Shown here piece by piece: positions 9,545 to 16,563 of a DNA stretch of 32,917 nucleotides. Source of the DNA: Deltaproteobacteria bacterium. GTDB taxonomy: Bacteria; Myxococcota_A; Polyangia; Haliangiales; Haliangiaceae. The stretch spans positions 1 through 32,917 of the forward strand of contig JAFAOG010000183.1 in NCBI GenBank assembly GCA_019237945.1, in the 5' to 3' direction. Position 1 is the first letter of the stretch. Every line of letters starts with the position of its first letter. The notes beneath the pieces are model-generated. The model was not told the origin of the DNA. It made no database searches and worked only from the letters and a program-made list of their open reading frames with translations. The position numbers were made by a program, and so were the translations under genes.

Positions 9545-10900
9545 CTATTGATCTCGCAGGGCGTGGATCGGGTTGACGCGCGCGGCGGCGCGGGCGGGGA
9601 AGAAGCCGGCGAGCGCGCCGGCGAACACGAGGAACGCGGTCGCCGCGATGCCGGTCGACAGATCGATGCCGGGATCGAGGATGAAGTCGCTGACGTGCGC
9701 CTTGCCGATCAGCGCGCACATCGCGACGCCGCCGGAGAGCCCGAGCAAGCCGGCGATACCGGTGAGGAACACGGCCTCCTGGATCACCATGAACACGATC
9801 GACGACGGCGTCGCGCCGAGCGCCTTGCGCACGCCGATCTCCTTCGTGCGCTCCTTGACCGCGATCATCATGATGTTCGACACGCCGACGACGCCGGCCG
9901 CCAACGTGCCGAGGCCGATCACGACGACGAACACGCTGATCATCATGAACATCATCGAGAACCGCTGGAACTGCTCGACGTTGTTGTGGACGTGAACGGC
10001 CTGCGCGTCGTCGGGCGAGAAGCCGTGGCGCTCGCTGAGCTGGCCCTTCAGGGTGTCGACGATCGCCTTGACCTCGTCGGGGCCCGCGTTGCCGGCGGTG
10101 AACTCGATCATGCCGAGCCGGTCGTTGCCCGAGTACGCGAGCTGCGCCGTCGACACCGGCATGTAGATCTGGCGCTCCTGCTCGGCGCCGCCCTCGTCGC
10201 GGAACACGCCGACGATCTGGAACGGCACGCCCGCGACCTCGAGCCACTGGCCGACCGGGTCCTCGCCCTTCTTGAAGAAGAACTCGACGACGGGCCGGCC
10301 GACGACGATCGACTTGCGCTTGTCGGCGACGTCGCCCTTGCTGAGGAAGCGGCCTTCGACGATCTCGTGGTTCGTCAGGTAGAACGCGTCCGCGTGCACC
10401 GCGTTGATCTGGAACGCGTTCGCCTTGCCGCCGCGCTTCGTCATCATGCCGGTGCCCTCGAAGGCGCCGCCGGTCATGTAGAACTGGCCGCTGATGTGGT
10501 CGATGCCTTTGACGGCGACCGCGCGGTCGTAGTCGCGGTTGTCGAACGTGATGTGGCGGCCGATGTCGTAGCCGCCGTACGGGACGCTCGTCTTGCGCGC
10601 GATCATCCACACGCCGTTCGTCGCCTCGCGCGCGAACTGCTTGCGTGCGCCCTGGTTGAGGCCGCGGCCGAGCCCGAGCAGGAAGACGAGCACGAAGATG
10701 CCCCACGCGACGGAGATCGTCGTCAGCGCGGTGCGCAGCTTGTTGCTCTTGATCGTGATCAGGACCTCGGTCCACCGATCGAACGAGACCAGATCCTTCC
10801 ACTGCAGCAGCGTGACCCACGCGAGGCTGCCGACCGTGTACGTCACGCCGACGATCAGCGCGATCGCGATCAACAGGGCGGCGAGCCCGAAGAAGATCAC
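9545..10900 (-). CDS. MacB/FtsX-type ABC permease, second paralogue with extra N-terminal helix
   Basis: A 451-residue permease of the same family as its neighbour. It carries an additional hydrophobic segment at residues 1-30 before the usual TM1 (about 55-80), so five membrane helices are predicted against four. The periplasmic MacB_PCD domain spans about 90-325. It is followed by the KERTKEIGVRKALGATP coupling block and the three-helix FtsX domain. The extra segment would change the topology of the N-terminus unless it is a cleaved or re-entrant helix. The start overlaps the ATPase stop by four bases (ATGA), which fixes it well and argues that the extra segment is real. Confidence 0.88.
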   Translation of the reverse strand: MIFFGLAALLIAIALIVGVTYTVGSLAWVTLLQWKDLVSFDRWTEVLITIKSNKLRTALTTISVAWGIFVLVFLLGLGRGLNQGARKQFAREATNGVWMIARKTSVPYGGYDIGRHITFDNRDYDRAVAVKGIDHISGQFYMTGGAFEGTGMMTKRGGKANAFQINAVHADAFYLTNHEIVEGRFLSKGDVADKRKSIVVGRPVVEFFFKKGEDPVGQWLEVAGVPFQIVGVFRDEGGAEQERQIYMPVSTAQLAYSGNDRLGMIEFTAGNAGPDEVKAIVDTLKGQLSERHGFSPDDAQAVHVHNNVEQFQRFSMMFMMISVFVVVIGLGTLAAGVVGVSNIMMIAVKERTKEIGVRKALGATPSSIVFMVIQEAVFLTGIAGLLGLSGGVAMCALIGKAHVSDFILDPGIDLSTGIAATAFLVFAGALAGFFPARAAARVNPIHALRDQ

Positions 10901-11604
10901 GGCTGCGCCTGCATCTGCGGGAAGCTGTCCCGCGCGTGCTCGGCGTCGACGACCTTGCCGTCCTTGAGCCGGATGATCCGGCTGGTGCGCGCGGCAACTT
11001 CAGGGTCGTGCGTCACGACGAGCACGGTGATGCCGGTCTTGTTGATCTCGGCCATCAGATCCATGATCTGGCGGCTGGTCTCGGAGTCGAGGGCGCCGGT
11101 CGGCTCGTCGGCGAGGATCAGGCGCGGCTTGCCGATCAGCGCGCGCGCGATCGCGACACGCTGCTTCTGACCGCCGGACATCTCGCTCGGCGTGTGGTCG
11201 GCCCAGTCGCGCAGCCCGACGCGCTCGAGATACTGCTCGGCGATCTGGTTGCGCTTGCGGCGCGAGATGCCCTGGTAGTAGAGCGGCAGCGCGACGTTCT
11301 CGAGCGCCGTCTTGAACGGCAGCAGGTTGAACGACTGGAAGACGAAGCCGATGAACCGGTTCCGGTAGTTCGCCGCCTTCTTCTCCGACAGCGAACGGAT
11401 CAGCGTGTCGCCGAGCCAGTACTCGCCGGAGTCGTAGTCGTCGAGGATGCCGAGGATGTTGAGCAGCGTCGACTTGCCGGAGCCGGACGCGCCCATGATC
11501 GCGACGAACTCGCCATCGGCCACTTCGAAGTCGACATCGCGCAGCACGTGAAGGCTGTGCGTGCCGACCCGGTAATACTTGTTCACCTTGTCCAGGCGAA
11601 GCAC
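10897..11604 (-). CDS. ABC transporter ATPase of the MacB/LolD type
   Basis: A 235-residue nucleotide-binding subunit that powers the two adjacent permeases. Walker A GASGSGKST is at 38-46, Q-loop Gln90, signature MSGGQ at 142-146, Walker B LILADE at 162-167 with the catalytic Glu, and switch His199. The sequence DEPTGALD is typical of the LolD/MacB/FtsE branch. It starts with GTG and is the first gene of the operon, which continues with two permeases and an adaptor by overlapping starts. The gap upstream to the GFA-family gene is 79 bases, where a promoter would be expected; I see no convincing consensus. The transported substrate (lipid, lipoprotein or peptide) is unknown. Confidence 0.93.
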   Translation of the reverse strand: MLRLDKVNKYYRVGTHSLHVLRDVDFEVADGEFVAIMGASGSGKSTLLNILGILDDYDSGEYWLGDTLIRSLSEKKAANYRNRFIGFVFQSFNLLPFKTALENVALPLYYQGISRRKRNQIAEQYLERVGLRDWADHTPSEMSGGQKQRVAIARALIGKPRLILADEPTGALDSETSRQIMDLMAEINKTGITVLVVTHDPEVAARTSRIIRLKDGKVVDAEHARDSFPQMQAQP

Positions 11605-11683
11605 GGAGTCAGGCTAGCGCTGATCGGGAGACCGGGCCAGTGCGCGACACGGTGCGACACGTGCGACGAGGCGATGATTCGCT

Positions 11684-12040
11684 CTAGCGGCTCTTTCCGT
11701 CGAACTCGTTGCGGGGCTGCTTGAACACGTCGACGTCGTCGAGGCAGCGCACGTTGATCGCGACCATCGGCCCCTTCGGACCCTGGCCGCGCGCAAACGG
11801 GCGCACCCCACACGTCTTGCAGAACAGGTGGTCGATCACGTGCTTGTTGAACTTGTAGACGCTCATCGCGTCCTCGCCCTTTTCGAGGTTGAACTTGTCG
11901 GGCGGGACGAACATCAACAGCGCGCCGCTGCGGCCGCACATCGAGCAATTGCACGAGATCGCGGGCTGCGCGAGATCGAGCTCGACCTCGTAGCTGACGG
12001 CGCCGCAATGACAACTTCCATGGTGCTTCGCATTCGCCAT
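11684..12040 (-). CDS. GFA/CENP-V family zinc-binding protein
   Basis: A 118-residue single-domain protein of the family named after glutathione-dependent formaldehyde-activating enzyme. The cysteine pattern of the family is complete: CHC at 10-12, CNCSMC at 30-35 and CKTC at 74-77, enough for two zinc sites. The family name comes from one member thought to catalyse spontaneous S-hydroxymethylglutathione formation; most members have no proven activity, so a formaldehyde role here is only possible. It is separated by only 14 bases from the PAP2 gene upstream on the same strand. The nearby glutathione S-transferase gene is divergent from that group. Confidence 0.85.
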   Translation of the reverse strand: MANAKHHGSCHCGAVSYEVELDLAQPAISCNCSMCGRSGALLMFVPPDKFNLEKGEDAMSVYKFNKHVIDHLFCKTCGVRPFARGQGPKGPMVAINVRCLDDVDVFKQPRNEFDGKSR

Positions 12041-12054
12041 GCGCGAAGCCTAGC

Positions 12055-12807
12055 TCAGAACGTCCCGGCGATTCCCGTACCGGTCAGCTGCACGTGGCGG
12101 GAGTGCAGCGCGGGCACGAGCCAGCCGATGCTCGCGCCGACGCCGGCGCCGACGAGCACGTCGGTCGGGAAGTGATCGCCCGACGCGACGCGCGATACGC
12201 CGACGAACGACGCCGCGGCGAGCCCGACGCCGAGCACGACGTAGCGGTAGCGCGAGTGCAGCCGGCACAGCGTCGCGTACGTCGCGACGGTCACCGCAAA
12301 TGCCTGCGACGTGTGGCCGCTGAAGAACGACAGGCTCGCGTTCGTCTCCTCGCGCTGCTCGAGCGGCGCCGCCGTCCCGTACAGGAACGGCCGCGGCCGA
12401 CGGATGCCGGTCTGGAAGATCGCACTGACCGCCGACGTCGCGAGCGCGGCCTCCGCGACGACGATCGTATCGTTCGCGGCGAAGCCGAGCTTCTCGTGGG
12501 CGAGCAGCAGCGCGGGGGACCCGAGGATCAAGGCGCCGGTGGTGACCGTGCCCAGCGTCGTCCAGGTCGGGTGATAGCGGCCCGCGAACGGCCGATCGAT
12601 CGGGTTGAGCCGCGCGGGATCGCACTGCGGCGCGCACCACGCCGGGCCGAGATCGAGAAACCACGCGCTCGTCAACAGCGCACCGCCGACCATCACCGGC
12701 ACATCGACATCGAGGCGCAGCTGGTACGCGGGCTGATCGTCCGCCTGCGGTTCGTCCGCGCGCGCCGACGCCGCGAGCGCGCACACCACCACCAGCGCTA
12801 GCCTCAC
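12055..12807 (-). CDS. PAP2-family membrane phosphatase
   Basis: A 250-residue integral membrane phosphatase of the type-2 phosphatidic acid phosphatase family, acting on lipid phosphates at the periplasmic face. The N-terminal hydrophobic segment (2-17, ending SARA) looks like a signal peptide, and further hydrophobic segments follow. Motif 2 FSGH is at 162-165 and motif 3 SR-X5-H-X3-D spans Ser205 to Asp216, so the nucleophile His212 and its Asp are present. Motif 1 is RRPRP at 136-140; the lysine expected seven residues before the final RP is Gln132. The start is GTG inside the stop of the upstream ferredoxin gene (4-base GTGA overlap). A longer open frame upstream is a shadow of that gene. 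Exact lipid substrate unknown. Confidence 0.85.
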   Translation of the reverse strand: MRLALVVVCALAASARADEPQADDQPAYQLRLDVDVPVMVGGALLTSAWFLDLGPAWCAPQCDPARLNPIDRPFAGRYHPTWTTLGTVTTGALILGSPALLLAHEKLGFAANDTIVVAEAALATSAVSAIFQTGIRRPRPFLYGTAAPLEQREETNASLSFFSGHTSQAFAVTVATYATLCRLHSRYRYVVLGVGLAAASFVGVSRVASGDHFPTDVLVGAGVGASIGWLVPALHSRHVQLTGTGIAGTF

Positions 12808-13235
12808 GAGAGCGATGATATCGCGTCGTCGATCGCCTGCGAGGTGGCAGGAGCCAGCACGAGCTGGCCATGTTCGCCATGGATCTCGACCGCCGGCGCA
12901 TGGTCGCACCGGTCGAGGCAGCTGACCGGGGCGATCTGCACGCCACGCCGCTCGACCAGGTGCTCGAGCAGGTCGAGCGCGCCCCACCGCTGGCAGGTGC
13001 CCGCACAGACCTTGACGGTGAGCGGGCCTTCGCCGGCGAGCTTGAGGTCGGTCGCGAGTGGCAGCGTCGCGAGGTAGTGGCTCGCGGGACGGCCGCGATC
13101 TTCGGCCAGCTCGACGAGCGCGGCGAGCTCGACGGTCTCGCCATCGGCGATCTCCTCGAGGTCGACGGCCATCGTCGCGAGGCGGCTCGGGTCGATGTCC
13201 TCGTGAGTCGGCGAACGAGTTGGCGTCTTCGACAT
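12804..13235 (-). CDS. Thioredoxin-like [2Fe-2S] ferredoxin domain protein
   Basis: A 143-residue cytoplasmic protein. Residues 1-70 are a helical, acidic N-terminal part. Residues 71-143 resemble the thioredoxin-fold ferredoxin domain found in NuoE and stand-alone [2Fe-2S] ferredoxins, with four cysteines as CX3C (77, 81) and CX3C (106, 110) after beta strands. NuoE has CX4C then CX3C, so the first pair is one residue tighter. It should carry one 2Fe-2S cluster and transfer electrons; the partner is unknown. It is translationally coupled to the PAP2 gene and divergent from the glutathione S-transferase gene, with 23 bases between the two start codons. Iron-sulphur binding is inferred from cysteine spacing only. 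Confidence 0.75.
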   Translation of the reverse strand: MSKTPTRSPTHEDIDPSRLATMAVDLEEIADGETVELAALVELAEDRGRPASHYLATLPLATDLKLAGEGPLTVKVCAGTCQRWGALDLLEHLVERRGVQIAPVSCLDRCDHAPAVEIHGEHGQLVLAPATSQAIDDAISSLS

Positions 13236-13258
13236 GCGCGCGCGTTATAACCGCGCCC

Positions 13259-13915
13259 ATGCTGACGGTCCATCACCTGAACAACTCGCGATCGCAGCGC
13301 GTGCTGTGGTTGCTCGAGGAGCTCGAGGTCCCGTACGAGATCGTCAAGTACGAGCGCGACCCCAAGACGAGCCTCGCGCCCGCGTCGCTCAAGGCGATCC
13401 ACCCGCTCGGCAAGTCGCCGGTCGTCACCGACGACGGCACGACGGTCGCGGAGTCGGGCGCGATCCTCGAGTACCTCGTCGAGACGTACGGCAAGGGCCG
13501 GCTGGCCCCCGCGCACGGCACGCCCGACTTCCAGCGCTATCGCTACTTCCTGCACTACGCGGAAGGCTCGCTGATGCCATTCCTGGTGATGCGCCTCGTC
13601 ACCGGCCGCATCCGCCAGGCGCCGGTGCTCGTGCGGCCGATCGCGAAGGCGATCGCGAACAAGGTCGACGCGGGCTTCGTCACGCCGAACCTCGAGAGGC
13701 ACGTCGCGTTCCTCGACGGCGAGCTCGCGACGCGCGAGTGGTTCGCGGGAGAGCTGTCGGCGGCCGATTGCCAGATGCTGTTCCCGATGCAGGCGATCGC
13801 GAAGCGCGTGGCGAACGCACCGGCGCGGATCGGCGAGTGGGTCGCGCGCGCGGAGGCGCGGCCGGCGTATCAGCGTGCGCTCACCAAGGGCGGCACGTAC
13901 GCGGTGATGGCGTAG
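13259..13915 (+). CDS. Glutathione S-transferase family protein
   Basis: A 218-residue two-domain GST. The N-terminal thioredoxin-fold domain (1-80) contains NNSRSQRVLWLLEEL with a candidate catalytic Ser10/Ser12, the cis-Pro region KSPVV and the glutathione-binding ESGAILEYL segment. The C-terminal all-helical domain holds the AADCQMLFPM segment in the position where most GSTs have ADI. Such enzymes conjugate glutathione to electrophiles or act as peroxidases. The ATG was chosen because homology begins at once; an upstream in-frame extension would overlap the divergent ferredoxin gene. The 23-base spacer means the two promoters must lie within or overlap the opposite genes. Substrate cannot be inferred. 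Confidence 0.92.
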   Translation: MLTVHHLNNSRSQRVLWLLEELEVPYEIVKYERDPKTSLAPASLKAIHPLGKSPVVTDDGTTVAESGAILEYLVETYGKGRLAPAHGTPDFQRYRYFLHYAEGSLMPFLVMRLVTGRIRQAPVLVRPIAKAIANKVDAGFVTPNLERHVAFLDGELATREWFAGELSAADCQMLFPMQAIAKRVANAPARIGEWVARAEARPAYQRALTKGGTYAVMA

Positions 13916-13919
13916 TCGG

Positions 13920-13936
13920 GCACTTCGCGCGAGTGC
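13920..13936. terminator. Short hairpin between convergent GST and sigma-factor genes
   Basis: Inverted repeat GCACT ... AGTGC with a 7-base GC-rich centre fills the 20-base space between the two stop codons. No T-tract follows on either strand, so it is at best a weak bidirectional terminator. Confidence 0.25.
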
Positions 13937-14601
13937 TAGGCGCGCGGCTTGAGCGCGGGCATCAGGATCGGCAAGCCCGCGTCCGTCAGCAGGCGCGCGA
14001 GCTCGGCCGACAGCGCACGCGGGCGCTGCAGCTTCTCGGGCGCCATCGCGTCGTGCAGGCGGCGCCGCGCCTCGTGCATGCGCCACGCGATCGTGCCGTC
14101 GCTGACCTTCTGGATCACGCCGGCCTCGCCGTGGCTCATGCCCTGAAGCGAGACGAGGATGACCGTCGTGCGCATGTCGATCGGCAGCGAGTCGAGCGCG
14201 CGGAGCAGGCGAGCGTACGTCTGGCGCAGCTCGGCCTCGCGGCCGGGATTGCCGCGCGCGTCGACCGCGATCGCGAGCTCGAGACGCGGATCGTCGAGCG
14301 TGTCCTCGCCGCGCCGCGCGCGATCGCGCCGCGAGTTGAGCGAGCGGTTCACCGTCATCCGGTAGACCCACGTGAAGAACTGCGAGCGGCCCTCGAACTG
14401 GGGCAGGGCGCGGTAGGCCTTGAGAAAGACCTCCTGCGCGATGTCATCGGCCTCGCTCGCCGAGCCGGTCATGTGCAGCGCGAGCGCGTAGATGCGCTTG
14501 CGATAGCGCTTGACCAGCGAATCGAACGCACGCGCGTCGCCGGCTTTCGCCGCATCCACCAGGGCGGACGCGGTCGCTGCTTCGCGCTCAGCGTTGGTCA
14601 C
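13936..14601 (-). CDS. ECF-type RNA polymerase sigma factor
   Basis: A 221-residue group IV sigma factor. The sigma-2 region (about 25-92) contains the core-binding block ADDIAQEVFLKAYRAL and the -10-melting block RSQFFTWVYRMTVNRSLN. The sigma-4 region (about 130-184) has a helix-turn-helix ending VSDGTIAWRMHEARRRL. A linker of about 40 residues separates them. The 37-residue tail after sigma-4 is longer than in minimal ECFs. The start is GTG. No anti-sigma factor or zinc-finger gene is adjacent on either side (GST convergent downstream, apaG upstream), so it is an orphan in this window. Its regulon and signal are unknown. Confidence 0.93.
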   Translation of the reverse strand: MTNAEREAATASALVDAAKAGDARAFDSLVKRYRKRIYALALHMTGSASEADDIAQEVFLKAYRALPQFEGRSQFFTWVYRMTVNRSLNSRRDRARRGEDTLDDPRLELAIAVDARGNPGREAELRQTYARLLRALDSLPIDMRTTVILVSLQGMSHGEAGVIQKVSDGTIAWRMHEARRRLHDAMAPEKLQRPRALSAELARLLTDAGLPILMPALKPRA

Positions 14602-14680
14602 GGGCGTTTAGACGCATAGCCTAAGCGAAGGCTTTGCGATTTTCCTGTCCTACATCACCGTACGACGACAACCGGCCGAT

Positions 14681-15100
14681 TCAGTTGGCTTCTTCATCGC
14701 GCAATGGCGATGCCAACGAGAACGGCGCGATCTCGGCGTCGAAGAACGTCCCGTCTTCGCGCCAGAACCGGTAGCTCCCCTGCATCGTGCCGACCGCCGT
14801 CTCGAGCACGCAGCCGCTCGTGTACTGGAAGCTCTGCCCGGGCGACAGCCGCGGCTGCTCGCCCACGACGCCGTCGCCGCGCACCTCTTCGACCTCGCCG
14901 CGCGCGTCGGTGATGATCCAGTGACGCGTCTTGAGCTGCGCGGTGCGCGCGCCCTCGTTGCTGATCGTGATCGTGTATGCGAACACGTAGCGGTCATCGC
15001 GCGGCGAGCTCTGGTCCGGCAGGTACTGCGACTGCACCCGCACGCGAATGCCCTGGGTGACGGCCATCGACGTCGGCTCGGCCACGGTGGGAGAAGCCAT
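14681..15100 (-). CDS. apaG: ApaG family protein
   Basis: A 139-residue single-domain protein of the ApaG/DUF525 family, a fibronectin-III-like beta sandwich. Diagnostic features are the strand [16 protein letters not shown] at 35-50, [25 protein letters not shown] covering 59-83 with the GxGxxG-like GDGVVG, and the closing [10 protein letters not shown] at 108-117. In enterobacteria apaG is linked to ApaH and to Co2+ resistance, but the molecular function is unsettled. A second ATG at residue 12 would give a protein closer in length to E. coli ApaG, so the first 11 residues are uncertain. It lies divergent from the MmcQ/YjbR gene with a 25-base spacer. Confidence 0.92.
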   Translation of the reverse strand: MASPTVAEPTSMAVTQGIRVRVQSQYLPDQSSPRDDRYVFAYTITISNEGARTAQLKTRHWIITDARGEVEEVRGDGVVGEQPRLSPGQSFQYTSGCVLETAVGTMQGSYRFWREDGTFFDAEIAPFSLASPLRDEEAN

Positions 15101-15125
15101 GCGCGTTCACGATACACTCCAGACG

Positions 15126-15575
15126 ATGTCGCGCAAGACCGACGCCGTCCTGAAGGAGCTCCGCAGCTGGGGCCTCTCGCATTTTCCGGGCGCTCACACC
15201 AAGAGCCCGTGGCCCGGCCACCTCGACCTCGCGGTCAACGACAAGACGTTCGCGTACCTCAGCATCGAGGGCGAGCCGTTCGGCATCAGCTGCAAGCTGC
15301 CGCGGACCAGCGGCATGGCGCTGATGCTGCCGTTCTGCAAGCCGACCCCGTACGGCCTGGGCAAGAGCGGCTGGGTATCGGCGAGCTTCGACGACAAGAC
15401 GCCGCCCGACGTCGACATGCTCAAGGCCTGGATCGACGAGAGCTACCGCGCGCAGGCGCCGAAGAAGCTGCTCAAGCAGCTCGAGGGAGGCAACACGCCC
15501 CCGCCGAAGGCGCCCGCGAAGGCGAAGGTGCCCGCGAAGAAGAAGACGAACGTCACAAAGTCGAAGAAGCGCTAA
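15126..15575 (+). CDS. MmcQ/YjbR family DNA-binding-like protein
   Basis: A 149-residue protein. Residues 1-120 match the MmcQ/YjbR fold, with the family hallmarks KTFAYLSI, a PTPYGLGKSGWVSASF block and WIDESYRAQAPKKL near the end of the domain. The family is structurally related to double-wing DNA-binding proteins; a cellular role has not been established for most members. The tail from about 125 is a disordered Ala/Lys/Pro sequence ending KSKKR, which could bind nucleic acid electrostatically. The ATG was preferred to an upstream in-frame start that would lie inside the divergent apaG gene. Confidence 0.82.
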   Translation: MSRKTDAVLKELRSWGLSHFPGAHTKSPWPGHLDLAVNDKTFAYLSIEGEPFGISCKLPRTSGMALMLPFCKPTPYGLGKSGWVSASFDDKTPPDVDMLKAWIDESYRAQAPKKLLKQLEGGNTPPPKAPAKAKVPAKKKTNVTKSKKR

Positions 15576-15595
15576 CGCGGTGTCATGATCGCGGC

Positions 15596-16219
15596 ATGCG
15601 ATCGCTCGTGCTCGCGGCGCCGATGATCGTGCTCGCCGCGTGCGGGCCGATGTACAAGCAGCCCGGGCCGCCGCCGACTGGTGGGGCGCCAGGTGGTGCG
15701 ATGGAGCCCGCGCGCGGTCCCGACCCGGTGGGCGGCGCCGCTGACCCTGCGCCCGCACCCACGCCGACCGCGGCGCCGGCCGCGGGCACCGTCGCGCAGC
15801 AGTTCGTCGCCGCCCACAATCGCGTGCGCGCCAAGCACTGCGCTGGCCCGCTGACGTGGTCACCCACGCTCGCCGCGTACGCGCAGCAGTGGGCCGACAC
15901 GCTGAAGGCCAAGGGCTGCGCGTTCGGCCATAGCGGAGGCAAGTACGGCGAGAACCTCGCCGCGGGGACCGAGGGCGTGCTCGATCCGGAGGCGACCGTC
16001 GCGATGTGGTACGACGAGATCAAGCAGTACAAGTTCCCCGACGGTGGCTTCTCGATGGAGACCGGCCACTTCACGCAGCTGGTGTGGCGCGGCACGAAGC
16101 ACGTCGGCTGCGGTCACTCGCAGTGCAAGGGCAACGACATCTGGGTGTGCGAGTACGACCCGCCCGGCAACTGGGACGGCGAGTATCGCGGCAACGTGTT
16201 GCCGCAGGGCTGCAAGTGA
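15596..16219 (+). CDS. CAP-domain (SCP/PR-1-like) lipoprotein
   Basis: A 207-residue secreted protein. Signal sequence with lipobox LAAC placing the lipid on Cys16, then a Pro/Ala/Gly-rich tether to about 65, then a CAP domain. CAP signatures: HNRVRAKH at 74-81, the first histidine/glutamate pair in GHSGGKYGENLA (His112, Glu119), GHFTQLVWRGTKHVGCG with His158, and CEYDPPGNW at 185-193. Cysteines 82, 108, 172, 177, 185 and 206 could form disulphides. Bacterial CAP proteins are thought to act at the cell surface, but no enzymatic activity is generally accepted. The stop overlaps the GTG start of the next small gene by four bases. An upstream in-frame extension is rejected because it would bury the signal peptide. 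Confidence 0.9.
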   Translation: MRSLVLAAPMIVLAACGPMYKQPGPPPTGGAPGGAMEPARGPDPVGGAADPAPAPTPTAAPAAGTVAQQFVAAHNRVRAKHCAGPLTWSPTLAAYAQQWADTLKAKGCAFGHSGGKYGENLAAGTEGVLDPEATVAMWYDEIKQYKFPDGGFSMETGHFTQLVWRGTKHVGCGHSQCKGNDIWVCEYDPPGNWDGEYRGNVLPQGCK

Positions 16220-16563
16220 GAGCGCTCCTCGTCCTGCTCGCCGGCTGCTCGTTCATCGGCGTGCACGGGCCGGGCGCGCTGCCCGATCCGTTGCCGCCCG
16301 CCGAGCAGATTCACTGCACGACCGATGACCTGTTGCCGTCGGTCGATGCGCTCGGCGGCGCGGCCGCGCTGGCGGCGGCGGTCGGCGGCGTGATCATCGA
16401 GCACACGAGCGCGAGCGGCGAGCCACGCGACTTCACGAAGTACTACATGACGCCGCTGATCGTCGTCGGCATCGTGTACTTCGTCGCCGCGAGCCACGGC
16501 ACCGACAAGGTCGAGACGTGTCAGGCGGCGAAGGATCGCTCGCCGATCCCCGTCCAGGAGTGA
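16216..16563 (+). CDS. Small lipoprotein of unknown function, coupled to the CAP lipoprotein
   Basis: A 115-residue protein starting at GTG within the preceding stop (GTGA overlap). The N-terminus is a very short signal with lipobox LLAGC, putting the lipid on Cys11. An Ala/Gly-rich hydrophobic segment lies at about 46-62 and a second hydrophobic segment at about 76-92, so it may also insert in the membrane. Two further cysteines occur. I do not recognise a family. The overlap suggests it is made together with the CAP protein and may act with it at the envelope. Its TGA is followed immediately by the gltA stop on the other strand. Confidence 0.65.
   Translation: MRALLVLLAGCSFIGVHGPGALPDPLPPAEQIHCTTDDLLPSVDALGGAAALAAAVGGVIIEHTSASGEPRDFTKYYMTPLIVVGIVYFVAASHGTDKVETCQAAKDRSPIPVQE

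Noticed and set aside
8333-11170. Plus-strand open frame of 945 codons
   Set aside because: Antisense shadow of the two permease genes and part of the ATPase gene; Arg/Asp/His-rich composition and no recognisable segment.
11641-11670. Three short GTGCGACAC-like direct repeats upstream of the ABC ATPase gene
   Set aside because: Copies are imperfect and only 8-9 bases in GC-rich DNA; I cannot tell an operator from chance.
12050-14371. Minus-strand 773-codon frame across the PAP2, GST and sigma region
   Set aside because: It is out of frame with every gene that shows motifs there and has shadow-like Arg/Ala composition.
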